64,000 nt of DNA from Candidatus Saccharimonadota bacterium. Its GTDB lineage: Bacteria > Patescibacteriota > Saccharimonadia > Saccharimonadales > Saccharimonadaceae. Of this stretch, positions 25,188 through 33,322 are shown piece by piece (within the stretch, counting starts at the first letter, position 1; each line of letters opens with the position of its first letter). The notes under the pieces are model-generated. The model saw only the letters and a program-made list of their open reading frames with translations. It was not told the origin of the DNA and made no database searches. Location: the NCBI GenBank assembly GCA_017536895.1, contig JAFWCN010000005.1, forward strand, positions 62,001 through 126,000. The letters are read 5' to 3'. Both the position numbers and the translations under genes were made by a program.

Positions 25188-25824
25188 TCTTCCCCCTTTT
25201 CAACACGTAATCGTTCATAAAACTATCAATCATATCCTCCATCAACTCATCTAATCGCCGTTTTGTATAAAACAAATATTTCGAGCCCTTCAAATTGTTA
25301 TTTAAATCATCCGCTACCAGGATTCGCTCCACGTCTTCAATATCTTCTGCCGTCAAATCCACTGCTGGCACCTGATTTGAGCGCCTAGCAAGTTGCCGCA
25401 TTTCCTCTTTTTTTACCCCTAAACTATGGTGAAAATTCATATCATATAGCCAAAAATCATGATGTTTTATTTCTCTTTTTTCATCACGATTTAATCCTTC
25501 CCCAAGTTTATGTCTCTTTATTGTTCGATAAAAATCATAATTAAAAAACCCATCCGTATATAAATGGAACAAATATCCCAAAAATATCGGGTCACGTTCC
25601 AAAATTTTATCTCTGTTCTCCGCATAAAAATTCAGCGATGATTTCTGGTTATAAGCATAATGCGTTTCTTCATGTTGTTTCCGTTTAAGCACTTTATTAA
25701 TATAACCATTGTTGATATCCGGCAAAATACAACCTAGCAAAAACTCCTTGCGTTTTAGCCCAGTATATTTTATTTTTTTACAAACGCGCTCTCCCGCTTC
25801 TAGATGAATATTCCAACCTGGCAT
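25180..25824 (-). CDS. Zinc-dependent phospholipase C/nuclease-like protein (PF00882 type)
   Basis: Product of 214 residues beginning MPGWNIHLEAGERV, followed by FLLGCILPDINNGY, HEETHYAYNQ and FLGYLFHLYTDGFFNYDFY, whose His and Asp spacing resembles the PF00882 zinc-dependent phospholipase C family. No signal peptide is present, so it is probably cytoplasmic. A longer in-frame start was rejected: TGGTATAAT on the minus strand ends 7 bases before the ATG at 25824, giving a leaderless first gene of the operon with mutM and the HolA-like gene. The substrate is unknown; many family members are uncharacterised hydrolases. Confidence 0.7.
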   Translation of the reverse strand: MPGWNIHLEAGERVCKKIKYTGLKRKEFLLGCILPDINNGYINKVLKRKQHEETHYAYNQKSSLNFYAENRDKILERDPIFLGYLFHLYTDGFFNYDFYRTIKRHKLGEGLNRDEKREIKHHDFWLYDMNFHHSLGVKKEEMRQLARRSNQVPAVDLTAEDIEDVERILVADDLNNNLKGSKYLFYTKRRLDELMEDMIDSFMNDYVLKRGKSA

Positions 25825-25872
25825 TTGTTTTATTATACCATATCTGTTAATTCCGTCAAACTGTGGAAAACA

Positions 25873-25926
25873 CCCCACATTTAGCGTCAAAAAAGTCCTT
25901 GACACCCCCACATATAGCGTCTATAA
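25873..25926 (+). promoter_or_regulatory. Tandem NrdR-like boxes overlapping a consensus promoter
   Basis: CCCCACATTTAGCGTC (25873-25888) and CCCCACATATAGCGTC (25906-25921) are direct repeats 33 bp apart, about three helical turns. The second lies in the spacer between TTGACA and TATAAT (17 bases). Size, AT core and paired spacing resemble NrdR boxes, but the match to the NrdR consensus is partial. Confidence 0.5.
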
Positions 25927-25969
25927 TAGACAGCAGGTAATGCTTATAAACATAAAGAAAGGTTAAATC

Positions 25970-26410
25970 ATGAAAAAAATCATTTATCGCAACCCCCAAG
26001 AAGTCGAGAATTTCGACTTAAAAAGGTTCGAAAAATCCATCTCGCGTTATGCTAAAGTGTCCGAAAAGGAAGTCAAAGAAGCTCTTAAGGAATTCGACCA
26101 ATACGAAACTATGCATGTTTCCTGCTTAGTTGAAGTAGCTATGAAATTAATTGCTGACAAATCTGGCGAAGAAGCCGCCAAGGAATACTTCAAAGAACAC
26201 GAAATGTGGTTCGACGAAGGCAAATTCGAACGCCTCCGCCGTATCACCGGCTATCTAGTAGGCACCCTGGATCGTTGGAATGATGCCAAGAAAGCCGAGG
26301 AGCATGCCCGCGTCAAACATTCTGTCAATTCTGCCATAAACGATGCCGAGCGTCTTGCTGCTCTTGAAACTCAAGCCATGCAACACAATATTGCTTACGC
26401 AACCAACTAA
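25970..26410 (+). CDS. Small protein with NrdD-like C-terminal tail and ATP-cone-like N-terminus
   Basis: Product of 146 residues. Residues about 88-115 (FERLRRITGYLVGTLDRWNDAKKAEEHARVKH) match the C-terminal segment of anaerobic ribonucleotide reductase NrdD (ITGYLVGT-DRxNxAK), but the zinc cysteines and glycyl-radical loop are absent. The N-terminal half (IIYRNPQEVENFDLKRFEKSISRYAKVSEKEV) loosely resembles an ATP-cone. It cannot be a reductase itself. It has a strong promoter, a leader of about 45 bases with AAAGG, and paired NrdR-like boxes, all suggesting a role in nucleotide-reduction control. Terminated by a shared hairpin with polA. Confidence 0.6.
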   Translation: MKKIIYRNPQEVENFDLKRFEKSISRYAKVSEKEVKEALKEFDQYETMHVSCLVEVAMKLIADKSGEEAAKEYFKEHEMWFDEGKFERLRRITGYLVGTLDRWNDAKKAEEHARVKHSVNSAINDAERLAALETQAMQHNIAYATN

Positions 26411-26411
26411 T

Positions 26412-26445
26412 AATCAAAACCGGCTCTAAAGCCGGTTTTTTGATT
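26412..26445. terminator. Bidirectional terminator between the NrdD-tail gene and polA
   Basis: Perfect 10-bp stem AAAACCGGCT / AGCCGGTTTT with a 2-base loop, extended by AATC/GATT, with T tracts on both strands. Confidence 0.9.
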
Positions 26446-26450
26446 ATTGT

Positions 26451-28922
26451 TTATAGACATCCCCAGTTTTGCCCCGTAGTCACCTCCACCGCGAGCTTAA
26501 TATTGAGCTCCGGCGCCACCGCTTCCATTTCCTGTTTCAATATTTTTTTCACTTCTTCAACTTTGTTTACATCACATTCTACAATCAACGAATCATGTAC
26601 CTGCATAATCAAATCCGCACCCTCTGGTAATTTCTCGTCCACCCGAATCATCGCTCGTTTCATCAAATCCGCTTCCGTTCCCTGAATCGGCATATTTTCT
26701 GCTGCCCGAATCGCGGCTTGGCGAATCACAAAATTAGCAGATTTTACATCGGGAGTCGGACGTCGCCGCCCATAAAACGTCTCCACATAACCCTGTTCGT
26801 TCGCCTGTTTCAAAATTCTTTCGAGTAACCTCTTTACTGGCGCTCTCAATTTGAAATAATTATCAATAAATTCTTTCGCCTCATAAAATGGCATCTTCGC
26901 CGCATCCGCGAGCCCTCTCACGCTCATCCCATACAAAACCCCAAAATTAATTACTTTTGCCGCTCGTCGTTGAGCCTTAGTCACTTCATTAATGGGCACA
27001 TTAAATGCTTCCGAAGCAGTCTTAGTGTGAATATCTACATCATTATTAAAATCATCAATTAGCTCCTTATCATTAGCAAGAATCGCCGCAAGTCGTAGTT
27101 CAAACTGTGAATAATCTGCTGACACCAATACCTTGCTTTCCGGCGCCACAAATCCTTCCCGAATTTTCTTACCAGCATCAGTCCTAACCGGAATATTTTG
27201 CAAATTCGGATCTTTTGAAGAAAGCCGCCCCGTCGCCGTCACATTTTGCGTAAAAGTCGTATGGACCCGCCCCTCGTCATCCGCCAAAGTTGGCATCGGA
27301 ATAATATAAGTCGAAAGCAATTTCGAAGCCTCACGATATTCCATAATCTTATCAATAATTGGATGGAGTGGTTGCAACTTTTCTAGTTCCTTCACACCTG
27401 TCGAGTATCCTCTCGTTGTCTTCTTAATTCCCTTCGTCGGTAGTTTCAAAACTTCAAATAGTACTTCCGACAGTTGTATCGGCGAATTCACGTTAAAATC
27501 CCGCCCTGCAAGTTCACAGATTTCTTTTTCTAGCCCCCGAACTTCCTCCGCATATTCTTTCTCTAACTTCTTAAAATAATCTCGGTCGATCAACATCCCT
27601 TTCTTTTCCATCTTGTAAAGAATTGGAATTAAAGGCAAATCAAAATCCTTGTAAACTTTATAAAGCTTCGGATTTTTCTCAAATTCCGTTCTTTGTCTCT
27701 GATATTCTTCTTCAGGTACTACAAGCTTTGGTTCTTCGCGAGATAATGGATTAAGCAAAAACCTCGCCTGACCAAGATCCCAATATTCTTTCCCGTTTAA
27801 TATCTCCGAAGCAACCTCCTCATCCTTATGCATCAACCCTTTAACATCCCAATCGATAACTAAATCAGACGAATTTGAATCTGGAAACACTTGATTCGAG
27901 ACCGTCCGCGACCAACGGGGAGCGGATTGAGCGACTGAGCCCCGTAACGACGGGCGCGAAGGAGCGTGTCGAGAATTAAGTGTTTCAGATTCAAATTCAT
28001 CAGAACTACCTTTTCGAGCGTGTCGAGAATTAAGTGTTTCAGATCCAAATTCGCTAGAATTAATTTTACGAATGAGAGAATTAAACTCTAATTTCTTGAG
28101 TCCATCAACAATCTTTTCCTTGTCAAATACAAAATCTTTCAAATCATCAAGTTTTACCGGTGCGTCAAACATAATTTTCGCGAGCTCTCGCGACATATAT
28201 GCCGATTCACGCCCCGCTTCCAACTTCGAATGCGTTGAACCAGTAATCTTATCCAGATTTTCATAAACCCCATCCAGACTCCCATATTCATTCAAAAGCT
28301 TCGCCGCAGTTTTTTCGCCAATCCCAGCCACTCCCGGAATATTATCCGACGAATCGCCCTTCAACGCTTTAAGGTCAAGAAACTGTGATTTCAAAATCCC
28401 ATATTTTGCTTCTACTTCTTTTACGTCAATCTTTTCAATGTTCGAAAACCCCTTCAAAATCCGCCACATATGTGTATTCGAATCCACAATCTGCAACATG
28501 TCAAGATCTGACGAGATAATATACGTATCCCAATCGCCCGCCTCGTCCGCCTGCAAACTCAAAGTGCCAATAATATCATCCGCTTCATAGTCATCAATTT
28601 CCACAAAGTTCCATCCAAGATTCAGTATCAATTCACGAAGCAACGGAATCTGCGCATAAAAATCCTCCCCTGGTTTTACCCGTCCCGCTTTGTAATCCTT
28701 AAAAATCGCTCTTCTTTTCGATGTCGAACTCTTCGAATCCCAAGCTACTACCACCTTCGTCGGGTCTATTTTCCTTACAATTTCCATCGCAATTGCGGCA
28801 AATCCGTACACTCCACCCGTCGGCGTTCCATCCGTCAGCGACAAAGCTCCCATCGCATAATACCCCCTATAAAACACCGACTTCCCATCTATCAGCACTA
28901 ATCTTTTCGTGCTAGAACTCAA
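26451..28922 (-). CDS. polA: DNA polymerase I carrying in-frame palindromic insertions
   Basis: Gap-filling and primer-removing polymerase. The 823-residue product has the 5'-3' exonuclease domain (about 1-290: VLIDGKSVFYRGYYAM, YEADDIIGT, LKGDSSDNIPGVAGIGEKTA) and the family A polymerase domain (about 430-823: SADYSQFELRLAA, RRAAKVINFGVLYGMS, MQVHDSLIVE). No intact 3'-5' proofreading domain is evident. Residues about 290-351, between the two domains, derive from a palindrome and a partial tandem copy, giving two nearly identical SETLNSRHA blocks. The start is TTG within a TTGA overlap with the upstream kinase stop, so translation is coupled. Confidence 0.95.
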   Translation of the reverse strand: MSSSTKRLVLIDGKSVFYRGYYAMGALSLTDGTPTGGVYGFAAIAMEIVRKIDPTKVVVAWDSKSSTSKRRAIFKDYKAGRVKPGEDFYAQIPLLRELILNLGWNFVEIDDYEADDIIGTLSLQADEAGDWDTYIISSDLDMLQIVDSNTHMWRILKGFSNIEKIDVKEVEAKYGILKSQFLDLKALKGDSSDNIPGVAGIGEKTAAKLLNEYGSLDGVYENLDKITGSTHSKLEAGRESAYMSRELAKIMFDAPVKLDDLKDFVFDKEKIVDGLKKLEFNSLIRKINSSEFGSETLNSRHARKGSSDEFESETLNSRHAPSRPSLRGSVAQSAPRWSRTVSNQVFPDSNSSDLVIDWDVKGLMHKDEEVASEILNGKEYWDLGQARFLLNPLSREEPKLVVPEEEYQRQRTEFEKNPKLYKVYKDFDLPLIPILYKMEKKGMLIDRDYFKKLEKEYAEEVRGLEKEICELAGRDFNVNSPIQLSEVLFEVLKLPTKGIKKTTRGYSTGVKELEKLQPLHPIIDKIMEYREASKLLSTYIIPMPTLADDEGRVHTTFTQNVTATGRLSSKDPNLQNIPVRTDAGKKIREGFVAPESKVLVSADYSQFELRLAAILANDKELIDDFNNDVDIHTKTASEAFNVPINEVTKAQRRAAKVINFGVLYGMSVRGLADAAKMPFYEAKEFIDNYFKLRAPVKRLLERILKQANEQGYVETFYGRRRPTPDVKSANFVIRQAAIRAAENMPIQGTEADLMKRAMIRVDEKLPEGADLIMQVHDSLIVECDVNKVEEVKKILKQEMEAVAPELNIKLAVEVTTGQNWGCL
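27868..28053. repeat. In-frame palindromic element plus partial tandem copy in polA
   Basis: Arms 27868-27897 and 27973-28001 pair with few mismatches. GA at 27898 faces GA at 27971, followed by GAC/GTC. The core holds GCCCCGT-AACG-ACGGGC and GCGAAGGAGCG. The right flank GAGCGTGTCGAGAATTAAG... recurs at 28016-28053, 54 bp away, with one mismatch. The core reads in the same frame and orientation as that of recX. Confidence 0.85.
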
Positions 28923-29485
28923 AACTCAATCTCCTTTAATACTTTATCCACGTCTTCACAAAGTTCTTCAACCGAACCATTATTTAGTACATAGTAATCT
29001 GCCGCCACAATCGGCCCACCTTTTTCTAAATTCTCGATTTCTGAACGGTCACGCTCTCTAATTGCCGCTGCATCGAACGCTCGTCCTGGCCGTTTTGCCA
29101 CCCGCTCATATCGCAATTTCTTATCTACTACCACCGCTAAAAAAGTAATCATCCTTGGAAATTCATGCTTCAAAGTCTTATATTCCGTCCATGAATACAC
29201 GCCGTCTAAAATAATTCGTTTCTGCCCCGCATTAATCAAATCCTTCGTTTCTTCAATTACTTGTCGTACCACCCAATCCTTCCCTTCTGTCTCGCGAATC
29301 ATCTCTCGAAACTCTTTCTCGCTTTCACCGTCTTCCGTTCGCTCAATTCCGCGTTTTTCCATCTCTTTATAAATCATCCCCCCAAAATAAACTTTCGGGT
29401 AGCCTTTTTCTGTCAAATGGTCTACAATTACCGATTTTCCAGAACCACTCATCCCCACGACCGCTAGTATTTTCGTATTATCCAT
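28919..29485 (-). CDS. P-loop kinase, dephospho-CoA-kinase/AAA-like
   Basis: Product of 188 residues with Walker A GMSGSGKS (residues about 11-18), a lid-type Arg-rich segment (RYERVAKRPGRAFDAAAIRERDRSEIE) and VAADYYVLNNGSVEELCEDVDKVL. It belongs to the nucleotide-kinase-like P-loop group that includes dephospho-CoA kinases; the exact substrate cannot be read from the sequence. An upstream ATG overlaps the -10 box, so ATG 29485, 6 bases after TGCTATAAT, was chosen. Its start is 16 bases from that of the divergent phosphotransferase gene, and it is coupled to polA by a 4-base overlap. Confidence 0.7.
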   Translation of the reverse strand: MDNTKILAVVGMSGSGKSVIVDHLTEKGYPKVYFGGMIYKEMEKRGIERTEDGESEKEFREMIRETEGKDWVVRQVIEETKDLINAGQKRIILDGVYSWTEYKTLKHEFPRMITFLAVVVDKKLRYERVAKRPGRAFDAAAIRERDRSEIENLEKGGPIVAADYYVLNNGSVEELCEDVDKVLKEIEF

Positions 29486-29501
29486 GCTAAAATTATAGCA
29501 C
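29486..29501. promoter_or_regulatory. Minimal divergent leaderless promoter
   Basis: Only 16 bases (GCTAAAATTATAGCAC) separate two outward-facing ATG codons. They hold TATAAT on the minus strand and TAAAAT on the plus strand within the near-palindrome GCTAAAATTATAGC. Confidence 0.7.
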
Positions 29502-30314
29502 ATGAGTAATTATTTTACGACCAAGGACCCGCTAGATAAGATTATTGCTAGCACCCTTCCTGACGAGAAAATTCTCGAGACTAAACACATCCTTACTGGT
29601 TGGACTAATATTGTCATAGAAGTCACCACAAACAAAGGCGCCTATTTTTTCCGTTTCCCTCGCAACCCTTTTTGGTCCAAAATGATCGTCAAAGATGCTA
29701 CCGTTTGTAACTTTGTCGACGGCAAGACTAGCTACTATACCCCCCAAATGAAGTTGCACTATGACAGCAAAAACCGCCCTTTCTCCGTCCATCAAAAAAT
29801 CGAAGGCTATACCCTGGGCGATAGAATCTATCACTTATCCCACACCGCTCTTACCGGCGCTGCCTATGATATCGCCAAATTCATCAAAGAGCTCTCGAAT
29901 ATCGACCTAAAAAACGCTCCTAGCGCAGTCAAATACCCTCTCTCCGATTTTCTCCATGAACTAGATTATGAGCATTACGACAAACATATCGACGCCGACC
30001 ACAATTACATCAAAAAAACCGAGCAACATAAACTCGTTCACGGCGATCTTAATCTTGGCAATATCCTACTCGATGAGAACGACAAAGTCATTGGTTTCAT
30101 TGATTTTTGTTTTGCTGGCACTGGCAATCCCAATATGGATGTAGCCCGTATGGTTTCCCGCCCCGCTCCCAAAGAATTCGAACAAGCCTTTCTCGAACAC
30201 TTTAGCGACAACCAAGAAATAGAACGCATGAAACTCGCCTGGCAACATATCGACAACGGCTATGCTGACCACATTCGCACTAACTTTCCCGAAATCAATC
30301 TCAATCAATTATAA
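29502..30314 (+). CDS. Aminoglycoside/choline phosphotransferase-family kinase
   Basis: Product of 270 residues with the APH fold: an N-lobe (TNIVIEVTTNKGAYFFRFPR with the likely ATP-binding region), then HGDLNLGNILLDE (catalytic loop, HGDxxxxN) and GFIDFCFAGTGNPNMDVAR (metal-binding Asp). In CPR genomes such kinases may act on choline, ethanolamine, sugars or other small molecules; the substrate is not evident, and antibiotic resistance should not be assumed. The start is 8 bases after a TAAAAT box, probably leaderless. It is followed after 18 bases by the PfkB-aldolase fusion, which has its own -10 box. Confidence 0.8.
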   Translation: MSNYFTTKDPLDKIIASTLPDEKILETKHILTGWTNIVIEVTTNKGAYFFRFPRNPFWSKMIVKDATVCNFVDGKTSYYTPQMKLHYDSKNRPFSVHQKIEGYTLGDRIYHLSHTALTGAAYDIAKFIKELSNIDLKNAPSAVKYPLSDFLHELDYEHYDKHIDADHNYIKKTEQHKLVHGDLNLGNILLDENDKVIGFIDFCFAGTGNPNMDVARMVSRPAPKEFEQAFLEHFSDNQEIERMKLAWQHIDNGYADHIRTNFPEINLNQL

Positions 30315-30332
30315 TTATGCTATAATGTGAAT

Positions 30333-32138
30333 ATGAATATCTTAGTGGTGGGAAATGTCATCAAAGACATCTATCTGAATCTCGATTCTCGCACCGAAAA
30401 TTTTGAAACCGACAAAAACCACATCAAATGGTTAAATCTAGCCTTCAATGCCGAAGAACATTTCTTTTTCAATCGCAATTCTAATTTCGGTGGCGCCGCT
30501 GTTACGCTAGAAGTACTCTCCAGAATGAATCTTCCAACCACCATTACGGGCTCTGACCTCAAAATGACTGATGACGGCTTCATCACCAATCAATCAGCCA
30601 AAACCTATCGCTATATTCTTGTAGCCGACGGCAACCCTTGTTACATCGCTCCTACCAATCACGAAATCACCAATTTCGCTACCCCAGACACCTTCTACGA
30701 TTATATTTATATTGATCGCTCTGCCTTACTAAGCCCTACCGCAGTCACAAAAATATCTTCGTATCTCGATCTTTCTAAAAACACCAAATTAATCACTTAT
30801 CTCAAAGATCAAAACGATACCAACCTAAACCAACTCGCCCCACAGTCCGACTTAGTTTTCTATGAAACCAAAAAGCCGGATATTCCACCCGAAAAGCTCA
30901 TCCATATCTCAGAGACTAATCTTTCCTATCAAAACATCCACGAAGTCATTTCCGTCGAACGTATTGATATGATGACACACCTCTCAGCCTATTCCATCGC
31001 TGCCGCTACCATTCTCGGTAGCTTCATTATCGGCAAATCCGTCGAAGAAAGTCTTCGTCTTGCTCGCATTAATGTCGAAAACTCTACTCTAAATTCCACT
31101 TTAAATCTAGCAGAGCTTCAAGAAATATCTGACAAACAAAACCCCGAAGAAAATCTTGAACTCATTGCTGCAAGCTTAGTCCTTGCCAAAAAAGGCATCC
31201 TCGCCGCCGACGAATCTGGTGGCTCTATCCACAAAAAATTCGAAAAATTAAACATCGCTGATACTTACGAGAATCGCCGCGACTACCGCAACATTTTCTT
31301 TACCACAAAAGATCTCGAAAACTACGTTAATGGCGTCATCCTTTTTGACGAAACCGCCAGACAACAAGCCGATAATGGTCAAAACTTCACCGATTTTCTC
31401 ATCTCTCGTCGCATTATCCCCGGCATCAAAGTCGACCAAGGTCTAGAAAAATTCGAAAACTCCGAAGAGACCTACACCAAGGGCCTCGATGGCCTCGACA
31501 CACGCCTTCGTGAATACTACCGACTAGGTCTTCGTTTCGCCAAATGGCGCGCTGCCTTTGAAATCCATCTCGACGAACAAGGCAACATTCTTACTCCCAC
31601 TGATCACGCCATCACCGAAAACTGTCGCATTCTTGCTGAGTATGCCAGCGCCTGTCAATCTGCCGGTCTTGTTCCAATTGTCGAACCCGAAGTAGTCTAC
31701 GACGGTTATTATAGCATCGACCAATCTGCATCGATTACAGGTAAAATTCTCGACGAACTAATGAAAAAACTCGCCGATTACCATGTCAATCTTCGCGCCT
31801 GTATTCTAAAAGTTAACATGATTATCGCTGGTAAACAATTCGAAAACCAATCTACTCCCGCAGAAGTCGGCACCAAAACTGCCGAAGTTCTAAAAAACCA
31901 TCTCCCCGAAGATCTCGCTGGCGTCGTCTTTCTATCTGGTGGCCAAACTCCCGAGCAGGCCACTGATAATCTCCGCGAAATCGAAAAAAACGGCCCCTTC
32001 CCTTGGCCAGTCACTTTCAGTTTTGCTCGCGCCCTCCAAGATCCTGCTCTCTATGCCTGGAATGGTGACAATAATAACGTCGAAAAAGCCCGCCAAGCTT
32101 TTCTTGACAGGCTTATCGCTAATACCGAAGTATTATAA
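30333..32138 (+). CDS. Fusion of PfkB-like pseudokinase and class I fructose-bisphosphate aldolase
   Basis: Product of 601 residues. Residues 1 to about 255 have the PfkB/ribokinase layout (ILVVGNVIKDIYLNL, FGGAAVTLEVLSRMNLPTTITGSD). The GAGD anion-hole and base motif is replaced by SAYS near residue 217, directly before the usual hydrophobic helix and GKSVEESLRLARIN, so kinase activity is unlikely. Residues about 270-601 are a class I aldolase with GILAADESGGSIHKKF, KWRAAF, and ILKVNMIIAG with the Schiff-base Lys near residue 492. The start is ATG 30333, 6 bases after TGCTATAAT; a GTG two codons earlier overlaps the discriminator. It abuts rplY tail to tail with no spacer. Confidence 0.88.
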   Translation: MNILVVGNVIKDIYLNLDSRTENFETDKNHIKWLNLAFNAEEHFFFNRNSNFGGAAVTLEVLSRMNLPTTITGSDLKMTDDGFITNQSAKTYRYILVADGNPCYIAPTNHEITNFATPDTFYDYIYIDRSALLSPTAVTKISSYLDLSKNTKLITYLKDQNDTNLNQLAPQSDLVFYETKKPDIPPEKLIHISETNLSYQNIHEVISVERIDMMTHLSAYSIAAATILGSFIIGKSVEESLRLARINVENSTLNSTLNLAELQEISDKQNPEENLELIAASLVLAKKGILAADESGGSIHKKFEKLNIADTYENRRDYRNIFFTTKDLENYVNGVILFDETARQQADNGQNFTDFLISRRIIPGIKVDQGLEKFENSEETYTKGLDGLDTRLREYYRLGLRFAKWRAAFEIHLDEQGNILTPTDHAITENCRILAEYASACQSAGLVPIVEPEVVYDGYYSIDQSASITGKILDELMKKLADYHVNLRACILKVNMIIAGKQFENQSTPAEVGTKTAEVLKNHLPEDLAGVVFLSGGQTPEQATDNLREIEKNGPFPWPVTFSFARALQDPALYAWNGDNNNVEKARQAFLDRLIANTEVL

Positions 32139-32846
32139 TTATTCTGCTTTTTCTTCCGAAGCCTCAGGTTTTTCTTCAGTCGCAGATTCTTCAGTAGCTT
32201 CTTCAGCACCCTCTTCAGCTGCTGCTTCGGCTGCTGCCGCCTCTGCTGCTTCCTCAGCTGCTCTCTTTTCTGCTTCAGCCGCTGGATCATAAAGCGCCAC
32301 TACTACTTGGTCAAGGTCAATTTCCTTATCTGCATATTCTACACCTTCTGGAAGTTTAATCGAAGCTAAGGTCAATTTGTCGTCAACCTCAACTAATCCT
32401 GCTGCATCAATCGTTAATTCTTTTGGAAGATCGGCTGGTTTTGCCTTCACGTCAATCTCGTCAATCAACAAGTTCATTGCAAAATGATAGGTCTTGGACG
32501 CCTCAGACTCTTCAAAGTTTACAACAACTACAGGCGTTGTTGCTACCACAGCTTCCTTCGCCGAAATAGCCTGAAACTCAATATTCATAATCTTTCGCGT
32601 AACTGGATCAATGTCAACTTCCTTCACAATAGCTAACTTCTTTTTACCATCTACCGTCAAATCAATTGGTGAGTGATAACCAGCCCCAAGTAGTACTTTT
32701 TCCGTTGCTACATATTCCGAAGCTAGCAGTATTGGTTCCTTACCGCCACCATAAACCACCGACGGAATCATCCCGCTCGCTCTCAAATTTTTCAACTTTT
32801 TACCTGTCACTTCACGCTTTTCTAGCGTCAGCTTATGTTCAGCCAT
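32139..32846 (-). CDS. rplY: 50S ribosomal protein L25 (CTC-type) with acidic tail
   Basis: Binds 5S rRNA. The 235-residue product has the L25 N-terminal domain (KLTLEKREVTGKKLKNLRASGMIPSVVYG, VDIDPVTRKIMNIEF) and the C-terminal beta-domain of the long TL5/CTC form (LPKELTIDAAGL, DKLTLASIKLPEGV), then about 50 residues of Ala/Glu low complexity. A TATAAT box overlaps the grpE stop codon and gives a leader of about 25 bases with GAAAGGA, so it can be transcribed alone as well as from the hrcA-grpE unit. Its stop codon touches that of the aldolase fusion. Confidence 0.93.
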   Translation of the reverse strand: MAEHKLTLEKREVTGKKLKNLRASGMIPSVVYGGGKEPILLASEYVATEKVLLGAGYHSPIDLTVDGKKKLAIVKEVDIDPVTRKIMNIEFQAISAKEAVVATTPVVVVNFEESEASKTYHFAMNLLIDEIDVKAKPADLPKELTIDAAGLVEVDDKLTLASIKLPEGVEYADKEIDLDQVVVALYDPAAEAEKRAAEEAAEAAAAEAAAEEGAEEATEESATEEKPEASEEKAE

Positions 32847-32881
32847 TTTAATAATTCCTTTCTCTAATTTAATTAATTATA

Positions 32882-33313
32882 TCATATTTTACGAACTTTG
32901 ACCATAGCAGGACGCAAAACTTCACCGTCGTAATAATAACCTGGCCGCAAAGTTTCCGCAATCACTTCTTTTTCACCCTCACCTTCTACCATCACAGCTT
33001 CATGTAAATCCGGATTAAACTCCACATCTTTCTCCGAAGATATCCGAGCTAGCCCCAACTCCTTCAACGTTTTTTCCAGCGATTTTCCAAGGGGCGCAAG
33101 TTCCTTATAGCTTACAATCGCTCTATCAATATCATCAATTAGCGGCAACATCTTATACACCGTTGCAAGCTCCGCCATCCTTTTTTCTGATGCCTTCTGC
33201 GTTTCTACTTGTTTACGAAAATTTTCAAAATCCGCCCTTGTCCGTTGTAAATCATTTGTTAATTCAGCAATTTTTTGCTCACTTTCTATGTTTTTTTCTT
33301 CCTTCTTTTTCAT
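32882..33313 (-). CDS. grpE: Nucleotide exchange factor GrpE
   Basis: Co-chaperone that releases ADP from DnaK. The 143-residue product has the long N-terminal helix (ELTNDLQRTRADFENFRKQ), the helical-bundle stretch VYKMLPLIDDIDRAI, and the beta-domain (ISSEKDVEFNPDLHEAVM, RPGYYYDGEVLRPAMVKV). It is shorter than typical (about 180-200) through loss of the disordered N-terminus. It follows hrcA by 9 bases with AAGGAGG overlapping the hrcA stop. No dnaK or dnaJ follows; ribosomal L25 comes next. Confidence 0.95.
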   Translation of the reverse strand: MKKKEEKNIESEQKIAELTNDLQRTRADFENFRKQVETQKASEKRMAELATVYKMLPLIDDIDRAIVSYKELAPLGKSLEKTLKELGLARISSEKDVEFNPDLHEAVMVEGEGEKEVIAETLRPGYYYDGEVLRPAMVKVRKI

Positions 33314-33322
33314 CTTACCTCC

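Noticed and set aside
29502-30314. Antibiotic resistance gene (APH)
   Set aside because: The fold is shared by many small-molecule kinases; nothing in the sequence or context supports resistance.
30333-31100. The missing phosphofructokinase
   Set aside because: The GAGD catalytic motif is replaced by SAYS, so activity is unlikely despite the fold.
32130-32146. Terminator between the aldolase fusion and rplY
   Set aside because: The stop codons abut directly and no hairpin is present, so transcripts must overlap or end inside the opposite gene.
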